Positions 27,128-37,972 are shown, numbered from the stretch's first letter. The stretch: 64,000 bases of DNA from Rhodoblastus sp963704565 (GCA_963704565.1 OY969917.1:3534001-3598000), one strand, 5' to 3'. Translations and numbers: made by a program. Notes: generated by a model from the sequence alone, not told the origin.

Positions 27128-28177
27128 TCACCCCACATTCAGTTTTCGCCCGCCGTTCCACAGCGCGAAAGGGGCGCCCGACAGCAGAACGTCGAAACTG
27201 GCGAGATCCTGCCACAGGCCGTTCACCGACAGGCGCGGCAAGGCGAAAAGATGGCCCGCATGTTCGGGAAAGATCATGCCGGGCCGCGTCGTCGCAGCCG
27301 TGGCGAAGCCGATTTCGGCGGCGAGCGCGAATTCGCGCGGCCCCGCCGAGCCGGCGTCGCCGTAAGGATAAGCGAAATGGCGGATGGCGCGGCCGAATTC
27401 CTTTTCGAGCCGTTCGCGGCTCTCCGCCATTTCCCGCCGCGCCGCCTCGACCGGCAGGCCGGCGAGATTTGGGTGGGTCATGCTATGGGCGCCAACGGTC
27501 GCCAGATCGTGGTCGGCCAGTTCGCGCAATTCGTCCCAGCCGAGACAATTCTCCTCGACCAGTTTTTTGGCGTCGATCCCCGCCTTGACGCCGAGTTGCG
27601 TCACCGCCGCCAGCAGGCGCTCGCCGCCGCCGCCGCGCAGCAGGCGATAGACGCGCTCGAAGGCCGCGCTTTTTTCGCCGTCGTCGCGCGCCGGCAGAAA
27701 GAGACGGGCGCCGTCGAGATCGAGCTCGACCCGGTCGAGACGGCGGATGGCCTCCTCCAGCTCCACCCACCACAGCCGCGCGGCGCGGTCGGCCAGACCC
27801 GGCGCGATATAAAAGGTCGCCGGCGCGTCATGGCGCTCCAGCGCCGGCAAAGCGTGGTCCGGAAGATCGCGGAAACCGTCGTCGAAGGTCAGCGCCGCGA
27901 AGGGGCCGCCCTCGCCGGTCACCAGCCGGAACATCGCCTCGTCGAGCGAGACGAGCGCCAGGCCGGTTTCGCGCAGGCGGGTGAGAACGGCGTCGAAAAA
28001 ATCCGGCGCGATCTCCAGCAGGGCGTTGGGCGCGAACGCGGTTTGCGGCGAGGGCCGCACGCGATGAAACGTGAGGATAATGCCGCGTCCGCGAAAGATA
28101 TCGCCCGCCAGACGATGCAGGCCGGTGGCCCGGAACAGGCCGAAGCCGGCGGCGATAGCGTTCTTCTTCCAGTTCAT
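27128..28177 (-). CDS. Polysaccharide deacetylase (carbohydrate esterase 4 family)
   Basis: 349 residues from the ATG at 28177 (the frame is open to 28228). Motif 1 is ALTFDDGFRD, with the catalytic and metal aspartates. Motif 2 is GAHSMTHPNL, with two metal histidines. FAYPYGDAG matches motif 3. Likely removes N-acetyl groups from a surface or exported glycan. The divergent neighbour is a BcsL/CelD-type acyltransferase, which suggests polysaccharide modification as a joint role. Confidence 0.87.
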   Translation of the reverse strand: MNWKKNAIAAGFGLFRATGLHRLAGDIFRGRGIILTFHRVRPSPQTAFAPNALLEIAPDFFDAVLTRLRETGLALVSLDEAMFRLVTGEGGPFAALTFDDGFRDLPDHALPALERHDAPATFYIAPGLADRAARLWWVELEEAIRRLDRVELDLDGARLFLPARDDGEKSAAFERVYRLLRGGGGERLLAAVTQLGVKAGIDAKKLVEENCLGWDELRELADHDLATVGAHSMTHPNLAGLPVEAARREMAESRERLEKEFGRAIRHFAYPYGDAGSAGPREFALAAEIGFATAATTRPGMIFPEHAGHLFALPRLSVNGLWQDLASFDVLLSGAPFALWNGGRKLNVG

Positions 28178-28279
28178 CGCGGTCGAGGCGCCAAGGTTGA
28201 AAGGTCGGGCGCACAAGCTAGCAAGCAAGCATTGACCTTTTATTGATAGAACGAAGCGGTTCGTCGCAGGAAAGGCCCG

Positions 28280-29446
28280 ATGTCCGTCGCCGCGCCGCCA
28301 AGCGTTTCATCCACCATGCCGCGCGCCGCCGCGCCGGCGCCGGCGGCTTTCGCGCGGGTCGATGTCTTGAGCGATCCGGCCGAAGCTCTGGCGGCCTGGC
28401 GCGAATTGGCGCCGGAAAAGCGCGGCTCGTTCTACCAGAGCGAAAGTTTCGTCCTGGCCTGGTTCAAGATTTTCGGACCGCGCCGGAGGGCGACGCCGTT
28501 TTTCGTGGTTGCGCGCGACGCATCTAACGCGCCGCTCGCCGTCTTGCCGCTGGCTCTGTTTCGCTTCGGCCCCTTGCGCGTGGCGCAGTTTCCCGGCGAA
28601 AAACATTCCAATTACAATCTAGGACTGTTTCGCGCCGGCGCCGATCTTTCCGCGTCCGACCTGAAACACCTGCTGCGCGCGGCGGCGCGGTCCGCCCCCG
28701 GCGGCCCCCATCTCTATCGCTTGCAGAGCCTGCCGCTCGTCTGGCGCGGCGCGGCCAATATACTGGCGCGTCTCGACCATCGGCCGGCGGCCAGTCCCGC
28801 CCGCGCCGCATTTCTGCCGGAAGACGGCGAAGCCTTTCTGGCGCGCCAGCTTTCCGCCGACGCGCGCAAGAAATTGCGCAAGAAGGAAAAGCGCCTCGCC
28901 GCCATGGGGGCGTTGCGCTATTTCCGCGCCGCGGACGCGCGGGAAAAGCGCAAGGTTTTCGACGCCTTTTTCGCGCACAAGTCCGGCCGCCCGGAATTCC
29001 GCCGGACCCAGGCGGAACTCGACGCCCTGCGGGATTTTTATGGCGCGCTGGCGGAAGCGGGCGCCGAGCTTCACGCCTTGGCCTTGAACGATCGGATCGT
29101 CGCCGTGATGGGCGCGGGCGCCAATGGCGGTCGCCTGCAAGGGATGTTCATTTCCTACGATCCCGATCCCGAAATCGCCAAAACCAGCCCCGGCGAAATC
29201 CTGCTCACGCACGTCCTGCGCGACGCCTGCGCGCGAAAATTTTCGGCTTTCGACCTCGGAATCGGCGAGGCGCGCTACAAGGCGGCCTTTTGCGACGAGG
29301 TCGAGGAACTCGCCGACGCGCTCTACGCGCCGACATTTTTGGGGCGCCTCGCTCTGCCCTTGTTCGCTTTGGCCGCCGCCGCCAAAAGGACGATCAAGGC
29401 GAATCCGAAACTTTTGGCGCTGGCCGAAAAAATCCGCCGGGCCTGA
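28280..29446 (+). CDS. GNAT/FemAB-like acyltransferase (CelD/BcsL family)
   Basis: 388 residues. The N-terminal half begins at about residue 28 with VDVLSDPAEALAAWREL. The central block LSADARKKLRKKEKRLAAMG, and the acetyltransferase-6 fold with FDLGIGEARYKAAF near residue 335, match proteins annotated as 'acetyltransferase involved in cellulose biosynthesis'. It probably acylates a cell-surface polysaccharide. It is transcribed divergently from the deacetylase gene. Confidence 0.82.
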   Translation: MSVAAPPSVSSTMPRAAAPAPAAFARVDVLSDPAEALAAWRELAPEKRGSFYQSESFVLAWFKIFGPRRRATPFFVVARDASNAPLAVLPLALFRFGPLRVAQFPGEKHSNYNLGLFRAGADLSASDLKHLLRAAARSAPGGPHLYRLQSLPLVWRGAANILARLDHRPAASPARAAFLPEDGEAFLARQLSADARKKLRKKEKRLAAMGALRYFRAADAREKRKVFDAFFAHKSGRPEFRRTQAELDALRDFYGALAEAGAELHALALNDRIVAVMGAGANGGRLQGMFISYDPDPEIAKTSPGEILLTHVLRDACARKFSAFDLGIGEARYKAAFCDEVEELADALYAPTFLGRLALPLFALAAAAKRTIKANPKLLALAEKIRRA

Positions 29447-29527
29447 AGGGCGGCGCGGCGGGAAAGTCCGAGGATGGACTATTGACCGGCGAAGGGAAGC
29501 CCTGTACTTCCCCTCTCACCCTCAAGG

Positions 29528-29603
29528 GAGCGCGTAGCTCAGCCGGTAGAGCATCTGACTTTTAATCAGAGGGTCGTGGGTTCGAGTCCCACCGCGCTCA
29601 CCA
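29528..29603 (+). tRNA. tRNA-Lys (anticodon TTT)
   Basis: 76 nt including encoded CCA. The acceptor stem is GAGCGCG/CGCGCTC, the D-arm contains AGCTCAGCCGGTAGAGC, and the anticodon loop CTTTTAA gives TTT. The T-arm is GTGGGTTCGAGTCCCAC. Confidence 0.97.
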
Positions 29604-29804
29604 TTGAAAGATCGAAAGTTTGTGAAAATCAGAAGTTTGGCCGGAAATGCGGCGGCGACATAGCCGCCTATCCCGCGTCGGCGAGCACCCGGTAAGCGAT
29701 GTGGGGAAATTCGCCCGACGAGGGCGTCGCGCTCTTTTTCCCGCCAAGCCATCCGCCCGCGACAATTTTCGATTTCGGCGCCGCCCGCCTGATTTTGCTG
29801 ACGC

Positions 29805-30200
29805 TTACCGCGTTTGAGCGTTGACTGCTTTGTGCGATCCAGTGGCGATGAAGTAGAGACAGCCAGCCGCGCCGAATAGATAAATCAGGACATTCATCCA
29901 GGCCAATCCGTTCATGACGCCCGAAAGGACGCCGTTAACGGTTACGACCGCGCCGATGGCGTGCCCCGCCACGCTACCAATCAAAACCGCTCGCAGGGGT
30001 TCGCCTTCGAACTCCCTCGCGAGCCAACTAATCAAGCCCCAAGCTAGAAGGGCGCTGCCGAAAAAACGCGCGTCCATGGCCGTCGCTGGCGAGGGTTGAA
30101 CGCTGTAAACATCAGCCAGCGTGTACGGAACTAATACGAATGCGACGCCAAAAACTATAGCAATTACTGAAATTATGGTGAGGAATGTTTTGCTCGACAT
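29805..30200 (-). CDS. Hypothetical four-TM membrane protein
   Basis: 131 residues with four hydrophobic segments (about residues 7-29, 46-62, 71-92 and 98-119). The pattern, with DARFFGSALLAWGLISWLA in the second helix, resembles DUF4345-type small membrane proteins, but the family assignment is not firm. No partner gene. Moderately GC; no sign of decay. Confidence 0.6.
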   Translation of the reverse strand: MSSKTFLTIISVIAIVFGVAFVLVPYTLADVYSVQPSPATAMDARFFGSALLAWGLISWLAREFEGEPLRAVLIGSVAGHAIGAVVTVNGVLSGVMNGLAWMNVLIYLFGAAGCLYFIATGSHKAVNAQTR

Positions 30201-30522
30201 GTGCGCCTCCCCGACTTATAGCCTCACGGCGAAAAATTTCATGCCCTAGAGCCTTTTCCGTTCCTTCGGAATCGGAAGAAGTCTCTAATTCATTGTTTTA
30301 ACGCATATTCTTGTCCAAAAAGTCAGCAACTTTTTGGGAATATGCTCTAGACCCCGTCTGGCCGAAGCTCGGCGGCAGTAATTCATCCGCGAAGTTTAAC
30401 TCAAAGCTGCGCAATTAAGTTCCCTGGCGAAGCAAATCCTTACCCACGCCGAGGGCCGGCTTGGCGAATCGCTCCCCGAGCAGATGGCGATGCGCCGAAC
30501 AGGCGGCCTTTCCGATCGCTTT
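30201..30522. repeat. Spacer carrying a hairpin-forming dispersed-type intergenic repeat
   Basis: Two inverted repeats stand close together: TTCCG...CGGAA around 30250-30275, and a long hairpin at 30303-30345 (GCATATTC with GAATATGC, and CCAAAAAGT with AACTTTTTGG). It ends in GCTCTAGA, typical of dispersed intergenic repeats in Rhizobiales. No gene is supported in the rest of the spacer. Confidence 0.6.
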
Positions 30523-30738
30523 TCACGAACAGACCCGAATGCCGCCGCGCGGCGAGCAATGATTGACATGCGATCCATAGGCGGCGCGAGGATTGGGGCG
30601 GTCGAAGGGCCGGCCTTTGGGATGGCAGACGCCATAGGCGCCGAATTCCCAGCCGGGCGCGCAGCCCGGCAGCGCGCCGGCCGAAGTCGCGGCCAATCCG
30701 GTGGCGGCGGCGATTGTGGCGAGGATGAACTTGCGCAT
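30523..30738 (-). CDS. Small secreted Gly/Cys-containing protein
   Basis: 71 residues from the ATG at 30738 with GGAGG upstream. A signal peptide (MRKFILATIAAATGLAATSAGA) is followed by a short mature part, GCAPGWEFGAYGVCHPKG and a cysteine near each end. This resembles the small alphaproteobacterial 'GCG_CRPN prefix' secreted proteins, whose function is unknown. A 103-residue longer frame exists but its extra N-terminus is not signal-like. Confidence 0.65.
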   Translation of the reverse strand: MRKFILATIAAATGLAATSAGALPGCAPGWEFGAYGVCHPKGRPFDRPNPRAAYGSHVNHCSPRGGIRVCS

Positions 30739-30878
30739 GGAGCGCCTCCGAATCGTGACAGCCTTTTCTTGCGCCCACAGGCTGGAATGAAGCTGAACGC
30801 GGCGCGGCCGGCCTGCGGCGACGGATCGCGCCATCGTGTTATGATGACCTGCTTTTGCAACAGGCGATTCGAGGCCGC

Positions 30879-31430
30879 ATGGACAAGCCGCCGCCCTCCG
30901 CCCAAGCCGCGCCGATCCCGCTGGTCGTCGTGGCGGCTGTCGCGCGCAACGGGGCGCTTGGCCGCAACAATGCGCTGCCCTGGCGCGCGCCGGGCGATCT
31001 CAGGCGCTTCCGCGATATCACCTGGGGGCGGCCGCTCATCATGGGCCGGAAAACTTATCAATCGATCGGCGGTCCACTGCCCGGACGTGAAACCGTGGTG
31101 CTGACCCGCGATCCGAACTTTCTCGCCGGGGCGAGGCCGGCGCATGTTCATCTGGCGAGCGATTTCGACGCGGCGCTGGGCCTGGCCGCCGATCTCGCCC
31201 GAGCGATGGGCGCCGAAGAAGTCATTCTCGCGGGCGGCGCCGAAATATACCGCCTCGGCCTGCCGCGCGCCCGTTTGCTGCGCCTCACCCATGTCGATTG
31301 CGCGCCCGAGGCCGACGTCTATTTTCCCGAGATCGACTGGCGCCAATGGCGGGAAACGCGGCGCGAGCGCCCGCCGCGCGGCGCGGAAGACGAATTCGCT
31401 TTGGAATTCGTTGACTACCAACGCGTGTGA
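30879..31430 (+). CDS. folA: Dihydrofolate reductase
   Basis: 183 residues. Reduces dihydrofolate to tetrahydrofolate with NADPH. Markers are VAAVARNGALGRNNALPWRAP, quoted in part as the substrate loop (LGRNNALPW), the NADPH-binding MGRKTYQSIG near residue 57, and VILAGGAEIYRL for the C-terminal strand. The position where E. coli has Asp27 reads PGDLRRF here, with the aspartate retained. No thyA gene is in view. Confidence 0.93.
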   Translation: MDKPPPSAQAAPIPLVVVAAVARNGALGRNNALPWRAPGDLRRFRDITWGRPLIMGRKTYQSIGGPLPGRETVVLTRDPNFLAGARPAHVHLASDFDAALGLAADLARAMGAEEVILAGGAEIYRLGLPRARLLRLTHVDCAPEADVYFPEIDWRQWRETRRERPPRGAEDEFALEFVDYQRV

Positions 31431-31450
31431 TCGCGGCGACGCATCGCGCA

Positions 31451-31479
31451 TTGTGCGCCCTGGAAGCGCACTCTATATA
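31451..31479 (+). promoter_or_regulatory. Candidate sigma-70-type promoter of hflK
   Basis: TTGTGC at 31451-31456 and TATATA at 31474-31479, separated by 17 bases, 48 bases before the hflK start. Judged by eye only. Confidence 0.4.
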
Positions 31480-31526
31480 AGCTCGGTCGGCGCGGAAGAC
31501 GCGGCGGCCGAGAATTCGAGGATCCG

Positions 31527-32732
31527 ATGCCCTGGAGCAAACCGGGCGGCGAAGAGCCGCCGAAGCCCGAAGGAAACGATCCTTCCGATGGCAAGCGCGA
31601 AAATGGGCGCGGTCCGTGGGGCTCATCGGGGCAGGGCGGCTCCAACAACGGCAAGCCCTGGGGCGGGCCAGGTGGCGGCAGTCCCTTCGGCGGCAGTCCC
31701 TTCGGAGGCGGCCCCGGCAAACCACCCGATCTCGAAGCCTGGGTGCGCAAGGCGCAGGAAAAGCTGAGCAACCTCACCTCGGGCGATTTTTCTCCGCGCG
31801 TCCTGCTGCTGATTGGGGCGGCGGTTTGCGCGCTGTGGCTCGCCAGCGGCTTCTACACCATCGATCCCAATCAGATCGGCCTCAATCTCGTGTTCGGGCG
31901 CTATGTCGGCAAGACTTTGCCGGGCCTGAACTACAACTGGCCGGAGCCGGTCGGCGAGGTGCTCAAGCTCGATGTCACCGACCGCAATTCGATCGACATC
32001 GGCGCGATCGGCCGTGCCGACGAGCCCGGCGCGATCGAAGTGCCGGAAGAAAGCCTGATGCTCACCGGCGACGAAAATATCGCCGATCTGAAATTCCGGG
32101 TGATCTGGCAGATCGACCCAGCCCATCCCGAATTCTTCGCCTTCAACATCAAGAACCAGGCCGAGACCATCAAGGCGGTCGCCGAAAGCGTCATGCGCGA
32201 CATCGTGGGCCACACCCAAATCCAGCCGCTGCTGACCGTGGCGCGCAAGGTGATCGAGCCGGAAGCGCAGAAAGCCATCCAGAAAGTGCTCGATTCCTAT
32301 GGCGCCGGCGTCGAAATCCTCCAGGTGCAGCTGCTTTCGGTCGATCCCCCGCCCACCGTCATCGCCGCCTTCCGCGACGTGACCGCCGCCCAGCAGGATC
32401 AAAGCCGCTTCGTCAACGAGGCGCAGGGCGAGGCCAACGCCATCGTGCCGAACGCGCGCGGCGAGGCCGCCCGCATCCTGAACGCCGCCGAGGCCTATCG
32501 CGCCCAGACGGTGGCCGAGGCGCGCGGCCAGACGGCGCGCTATCTGAAAGTGTTCGACGAATATCAGAAGGCGCCCGCAGTGACCCGCGAACGGCTCTAT
32601 CTCGAAACCATGGAGCGCGTGCTCGGCGGCGGCGACAAGATCATCCTCGACAAGGATTCGGCGACGACGTCGCTCCTGCCGCTGGCGCCCTTCGCCACCG
32701 AGAGCAAGCCCGCGCCGGGAGGCAATCCATGA
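31527..32732 (+). CDS. hflK: HflK, FtsH-protease modulator (band 7 protein)
   Basis: 401 residues. A glycine/proline-rich cytoplasmic N-terminus (about residues 1-70) precedes one membrane segment (LLLIGAAVCALWLASGF, about 93-109). A stomatin/band 7 domain follows (GLNLVFGRYVGKTLPGLNYN onward) with a long helical region rich in AEARG repeats. HflK and HflC form a periplasm-facing cage around FtsH. The stop overlaps the hflC start by four bases (ATGA). Confidence 0.95.
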   Translation: MPWSKPGGEEPPKPEGNDPSDGKRENGRGPWGSSGQGGSNNGKPWGGPGGGSPFGGSPFGGGPGKPPDLEAWVRKAQEKLSNLTSGDFSPRVLLLIGAAVCALWLASGFYTIDPNQIGLNLVFGRYVGKTLPGLNYNWPEPVGEVLKLDVTDRNSIDIGAIGRADEPGAIEVPEESLMLTGDENIADLKFRVIWQIDPAHPEFFAFNIKNQAETIKAVAESVMRDIVGHTQIQPLLTVARKVIEPEAQKAIQKVLDSYGAGVEILQVQLLSVDPPPTVIAAFRDVTAAQQDQSRFVNEAQGEANAIVPNARGEAARILNAAEAYRAQTVAEARGQTARYLKVFDEYQKAPAVTRERLYLETMERVLGGGDKIILDKDSATTSLLPLAPFATESKPAPGGNP

Positions 32733-33628
32733 ACGCTCCCAGGCTGATCGCGATTCTCGCCGGCGCCGTCTTGCTGCTGCTGCTGGCGTTTTCCTCCACC
32801 TTCGAGGTCAACCAGATCGAGCAGGCGCTGCTGCTGCGCTTCGGCGCGCCGGCGCCGGGGGGCGGCCTCATCACCGAGCCGGGGCTGCATTTGAAATGGC
32901 CGCTGATCGAATCGGTCGTTTACATCGACAAGCGCATCCTCGACCTCGAATCGCCCAAGCAGGAAATTCTGGCCTCCGACAACCAGCGGCTCGAAGTGGA
33001 CGCCTTCGTGCGCTACCGGATCGCCGACGCGCTGAAATTCTACCAGACGGTGGGCAGCGTTTCGCGCGCCAACAACCAGCTTGCCTCGGTGCTCAATTCC
33101 GCCTTGCGCCGGGTTCTCGGCGACGCCACCCAGACCCAGATCGTGCGCGAGGAGCGCGATGCGCTCACCGCGAAAATCCGCGACGCGGTCAACACCCAGG
33201 CCGAACGTTTCGGAATCGCCATCGTCGACACGCGCATCCGGCGGGTCGATCTGCCGCAGCAGATTTCCGAGAAAGTGTTCGAACGCATGCGCACCGAGCG
33301 CGGGCGTGAGGCCAAGGAATATCGGGCGCTCGGGCAGCAGGAGGCGCAGCAGATTCGCACCGCCGCGCAGCGCGACGCCACCGTGATCGTCGCCGACGCC
33401 CAGCAGAAGGGCGATTCGATGCGCGGCGACGGCGAGGCGGAGCGCGCCCGCGTTTTCGCCGAGGCCTTCAGCAAGGACCAGGATTTCTTCGCCTTCTACC
33501 GCTCGATGCAAGCCTATGACGCGTCGCTGAAGGACAAGAGCGCGCGCTTCGTGATTTCGCCGCGTTCGGATTTCTTCCGCTTTTTCGACAATCCCTCGGG
33601 CAAGGCGGCCAAGGCCGCCACGCCGTGA
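32729..33628 (+). CDS. hflC: HflC, FtsH-protease modulator (band 7 protein)
   Basis: 299 residues with an N-terminal membrane helix (LIAILAGAVLLLLLAF) and band 7 domain. It has VRYRIADALKFYQTVGS, the conserved RTERGREAKEYRALG and ERARVFAEAFSKDQDFFAFYRS near the C-terminus. Partner of HflK and translationally coupled to it; degP follows after 22 bases, giving a membrane-protein quality-control operon. Confidence 0.95.
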   Translation: MNAPRLIAILAGAVLLLLLAFSSTFEVNQIEQALLLRFGAPAPGGGLITEPGLHLKWPLIESVVYIDKRILDLESPKQEILASDNQRLEVDAFVRYRIADALKFYQTVGSVSRANNQLASVLNSALRRVLGDATQTQIVREERDALTAKIRDAVNTQAERFGIAIVDTRIRRVDLPQQISEKVFERMRTERGREAKEYRALGQQEAQQIRTAAQRDATVIVADAQQKGDSMRGDGEAERARVFAEAFSKDQDFFAFYRSMQAYDASLKDKSARFVISPRSDFFRFFDNPSGKAAKAATP

Positions 33629-33650
33629 CGCGCCGATAACGAGACCGAAG

Positions 33651-35129
<1,479 letters not shown>

Positions 35130-35258
35130 CGGGGGCTTCTCCCCGGGCCGCAAATCAAAATCTCGCCGCCTCGGCGCGAAACGGGCGAAGGTGTGCGTCG
35201 CTCCCCATGGGGGCGGACACGGACGCCGACGAGCGGCCTCCGCGTCCCGCTCCAAGCC

Positions 35259-35522
35259 CTAATGCGTTGGCGAGAAAGATCTGCTTTCCGCTATGGTCCT
35301 GACCTTCATCAGCCGGTCCACCGCACCCAAAAGCAATTGCTTTTCGGCGGGCGACATGAAGACAAAGTTTCGAAGCAAAGGAAGCACATCGTCTTCCCGC
35401 GCATAATAGGCCAGTTCGGCAAAGGCGTTCAGCGCCGGTTGCCCCTGTTCGGCGAGCTCATCGACGAAGTCGTGAATCGCTTTGGCGGTCAAATTCCGCT
35501 CTTCTGACATGACGAGGGCCAT
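35259..35522 (-). CDS. Small hypothetical protein downstream of luxI
   Basis: 87 residues from the ATG at 35522 (alternatives: TTG 35537, ATG 35510). Helical and soluble, with AKAIHDFVDELAEQGQPALN and VLPLLRNFVFMSPAEKQLL; no motif recognised. It begins five bases after the luxI stop, so it is very likely co-transcribed with luxI and may act in the same circuit. Function unknown. Confidence 0.7.
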   Translation of the reverse strand: MALVMSEERNLTAKAIHDFVDELAEQGQPALNAFAELAYYAREDDVLPLLRNFVFMSPAEKQLLLGAVDRLMKVRTIAESRSFSPTH

Positions 35523-35527
35523 CCGAA

Positions 35528-36166
35528 TCACCGCCAACCCGAGGCGAGTTTTTCCTCATATTTCTTGGCGAAGACGGAGCCTTCGACGCCGCTGACTTCG
35601 TTCAGGCGTTTCAACGTCGAACGGTTGAAGGCGGCGGTGACGGCGATCGTGTCCGCATTGGCGATCTGCTTGGGAAAGCCGAGCGGCGTGACCCGGAAGT
35701 GCAATTGCACCAGACGCAGAAGCCAAAGCGGATTCATCTGAATGATGATCGTGTCGGTCGCGGTCGCCAATCCCCATTCGACAATGCCCGTCAACAGGGA
35801 GATGCCGACCGGGCTCAACACGCGACCGCGATCGCGGTGCGCGGGATGAACCGAATAGCGCGTCCATTCCCAGATATTGGCGCCAACCGGACGTTCGCCG
35901 TCGCAAAGGTCCGGCAGGACATCCGAGAGCAGGTGCGGCCTGGTCGAGGGGAACATCCTCTGATAGCCGAGAAGCACGCCGTCGTCGTTCAGGTAAAGCA
36001 TATGAACGGCGTCGTCCGTGTCGAACTGATCGATTTCCCGACCGTCGCCGCGGTCGAGATCGGTCCATTTCATTTCCTCGACGAAGACGCGATGACGCAG
36101 GCGATAAGCCTGCTCCATCTGTTCCCGGTATTCGTGAATATTTTCAGATGTGACAATGTGTAGCAT
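35528..36166 (-). CDS. luxI: LuxI-family acyl-homoserine-lactone synthase
   Basis: 212 residues. Makes N-acyl-homoserine lactone from S-adenosylmethionine and an acyl-ACP or acyl-CoA. The conserved LuxI residues are visible: RHRVFVEEMKW (Arg, Phe, Trp of the N-terminal signature), EIDQFDTDDA (two Asp), YQRMFPS (Arg) and IWEWTRYSV (Glu, Arg). The acyl chain cannot be predicted by reading. It is third in a leftward xre-luxR-luxI-small-ORF array, 191 bases after luxR, so it may also have its own LuxR-controlled promoter. Confidence 0.93.
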   Translation of the reverse strand: MLHIVTSENIHEYREQMEQAYRLRHRVFVEEMKWTDLDRGDGREIDQFDTDDAVHMLYLNDDGVLLGYQRMFPSTRPHLLSDVLPDLCDGERPVGANIWEWTRYSVHPAHRDRGRVLSPVGISLLTGIVEWGLATATDTIIIQMNPLWLLRLVQLHFRVTPLGFPKQIANADTIAVTAAFNRSTLKRLNEVSGVEGSVFAKKYEEKLASGWR

Positions 36167-36357
36167 GGCCGCCGCCCCTTTTTTGGGTGTTGAGACGCTT
36201 AGTTAGCGTTTTGACGAAGGTCAGGGGCAGTACGGAAAACCTTACCTTTCTAAACTTTCGCTAAAAATCGAACGCGCCGGAAAAGAAAAGTGAGTCTAAG
36301 TGGATTCAACAGGTTGCTCGGAATCGGCGTTTGGACGGGGCGCGCTTGGTCAAGGCG

Positions 36358-37095
36358 TCAAGATATCATCCGCCGTCTCAGCGCCTCGGCGACCGCGAAG
36401 GCCGTCGTTTTCGCTCCGAGTTTGTCTCGGCACGAACGCAAATGTTTATCGACGCCATGTTCGGAAATCGTCATGATGTCGGCGATGTCGTGGCGCAAAT
36501 GCCCGTCGGCGATCCATTGCAGGACTTCACGCTCTCGAACGGTCAGCTTGACCTCGGCTTGAAACGCTTCACGCAGCGCGATGGCGCGCGCGATCGCGTA
36601 ATTCGCTATAATGGTAATGGCGTGCCGAACCTCTTCTCGTTTTTCCAGGTTCGGCCCGGCGAGAGAAAATCCTATGAGATTGTCTTCAATTGTAAAAAGG
36701 GGAATTGTAATCCCTCGTTTCAGGCCGAACTCGGCGGCCTCGTTCATTACGAGGAGTGACTTTTCGCTTTTAGCGCCGCAGTTATTGACTTCGTCCCAAT
36801 AAAACGGCTGGGTTGCATCAAATAGTGTAGATATTATTGGATCGCTAAATATATAGTTTCGCCGAAAATATCTATTGGCCCATTCGCTGGGCCACATATT
36901 CATCAGGATGTTTTGCTTCTGGATCAGCGGCGGCGTGCCTCTGGTTGGGATCGTCCCAGCAAGAAGATATTCCGCCCCAAATTGACTTGTGAAGTCGAGG
37001 ACAGCTTTTCCCAAGGCGTCGAGATCGCGCGCTTCATCGAGCGAGAGGATGAAACCCTTTGTGACGTCGAGAAGCTTGCCGGCGCGAGAACTCAT
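36358..37095 (-). CDS. luxR: LuxR-family autoinducer-binding regulator
   Basis: 245 residues. An N-terminal autoinducer-binding domain (WPSEWANRYFRRNYIFSDPI, about residues 68-87, with the conserved Trp, Tyr and Asp) is joined to a C-terminal LuxR helix-turn-helix. The latter runs LTVREREVLQWIADGH to CRDKLGAKTTAFAV, about residues 182-235. Presumed cytoplasmic receptor for the lactone made by the adjacent luxI. It starts eight bases after the xre gene. Confidence 0.92.
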   Translation of the reverse strand: MSSRAGKLLDVTKGFILSLDEARDLDALGKAVLDFTSQFGAEYLLAGTIPTRGTPPLIQKQNILMNMWPSEWANRYFRRNYIFSDPIISTLFDATQPFYWDEVNNCGAKSEKSLLVMNEAAEFGLKRGITIPLFTIEDNLIGFSLAGPNLEKREEVRHAITIIANYAIARAIALREAFQAEVKLTVREREVLQWIADGHLRHDIADIMTISEHGVDKHLRSCRDKLGAKTTAFAVAEALRRRMIS

Positions 37096-37103
37096 CCCGC
37101 CTC

Positions 37104-37484
37104 CTAAGGATATTGCGAGAGAAAAGCGACGAAGTTCAGCACCTCGGCTCGCAGGACGCGATCTTTAATTTTAGAGTAATATTGCAATAATTCCAATGCT
37201 TCAAAGATATCGCTCGTCGTCTCTGGCAGCGGGACGACGTCGGGGTTGCTGTGAACGATTTTGGCGTGGTTGGGATCGAAAAAGGCTTGCATCGGAACGT
37301 CCAGAAAATCGGCCATGGCGCTTAACACGCGCGGCGGGATGCGTTCTTCGCCGTTCTCGTAACGGCCGATCTGCTCCGGCGCGATGTTTAAGGCCGAGGC
37401 GAATCGATCCGGTTCAAAACCTTGCGAAATGCGCAAGACCCGCAATCTTCTCCCCACCGCGGCATCAATGGCTGAAATCGGCAT
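37104..37484 (-). CDS. XRE-family helix-turn-helix regulator
   Basis: 126 residues. The N-terminal Cro/C1 HTH spans about residues 10-65 (GRRLRVLRISQGFEPDRFAS, then IAPEQIGRYENGEERIPP). A C-terminal helical region follows (DIFEALELLQYYSKIKDRVLR). No ligand-binding domain is apparent. It is immediately upstream of and probably co-transcribed with luxR, so it may gate the quorum circuit. Confidence 0.85.
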   Translation of the reverse strand: MPISAIDAAVGRRLRVLRISQGFEPDRFASALNIAPEQIGRYENGEERIPPRVLSAMADFLDVPMQAFFDPNHAKIVHSNPDVVPLPETTSDIFEALELLQYYSKIKDRVLRAEVLNFVAFLSQYP

Positions 37485-37972
37485 TTTAAAGATCCATTTG
37501 AAAGAAGGCTGTGCTCAGTCGCCGCGTCTCTGCGGGACGAAGGAAACATCAGCTCAGATTAACCAGAAATGAATTTCAGGGAAACCGGTTTGTTGCAAGG
37601 CTGCCCCGTCGAACCGCCGTAATATTCGTCTGCGGAATTCGCAAAACGAACGCCATTGCCGGAAAGTCCCTGGGCGTGGCCTTTCCGGCAAGGACTGAGA
37701 ACTGTCGGACGTTTTCGCTCCGCGGCGATCGGCCGTCTCCCCTTTGTCCATTCCGGGCATGAGGAGGCAAAGGCGGGCTGAAACTTTTCGCGATCCGCCT
37801 TCCGCCGCGCAATTCGCTGGCGGGATTTATCTAACTTATTGATTTTATGGGCGCGCCACTCAGGATAAAACTGTTAACACTTATCTTATTGAAATTACAA
37901 TATGAATTTCTCGCAGGGCGGCTCGGAAGGAAATCGGTTTGAAAGTTACATCCGCGATTGATCGATCTCTTG
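37485..37972. other. Gene-free spacer between xre and vapC
   Basis: 488 bases, AT-rich toward 37820-37925. It presumably carries the promoter of the leftward xre-lux operon. No ORF resembling a real protein, RNA or clear repeat is seen. Confidence 0.5.
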
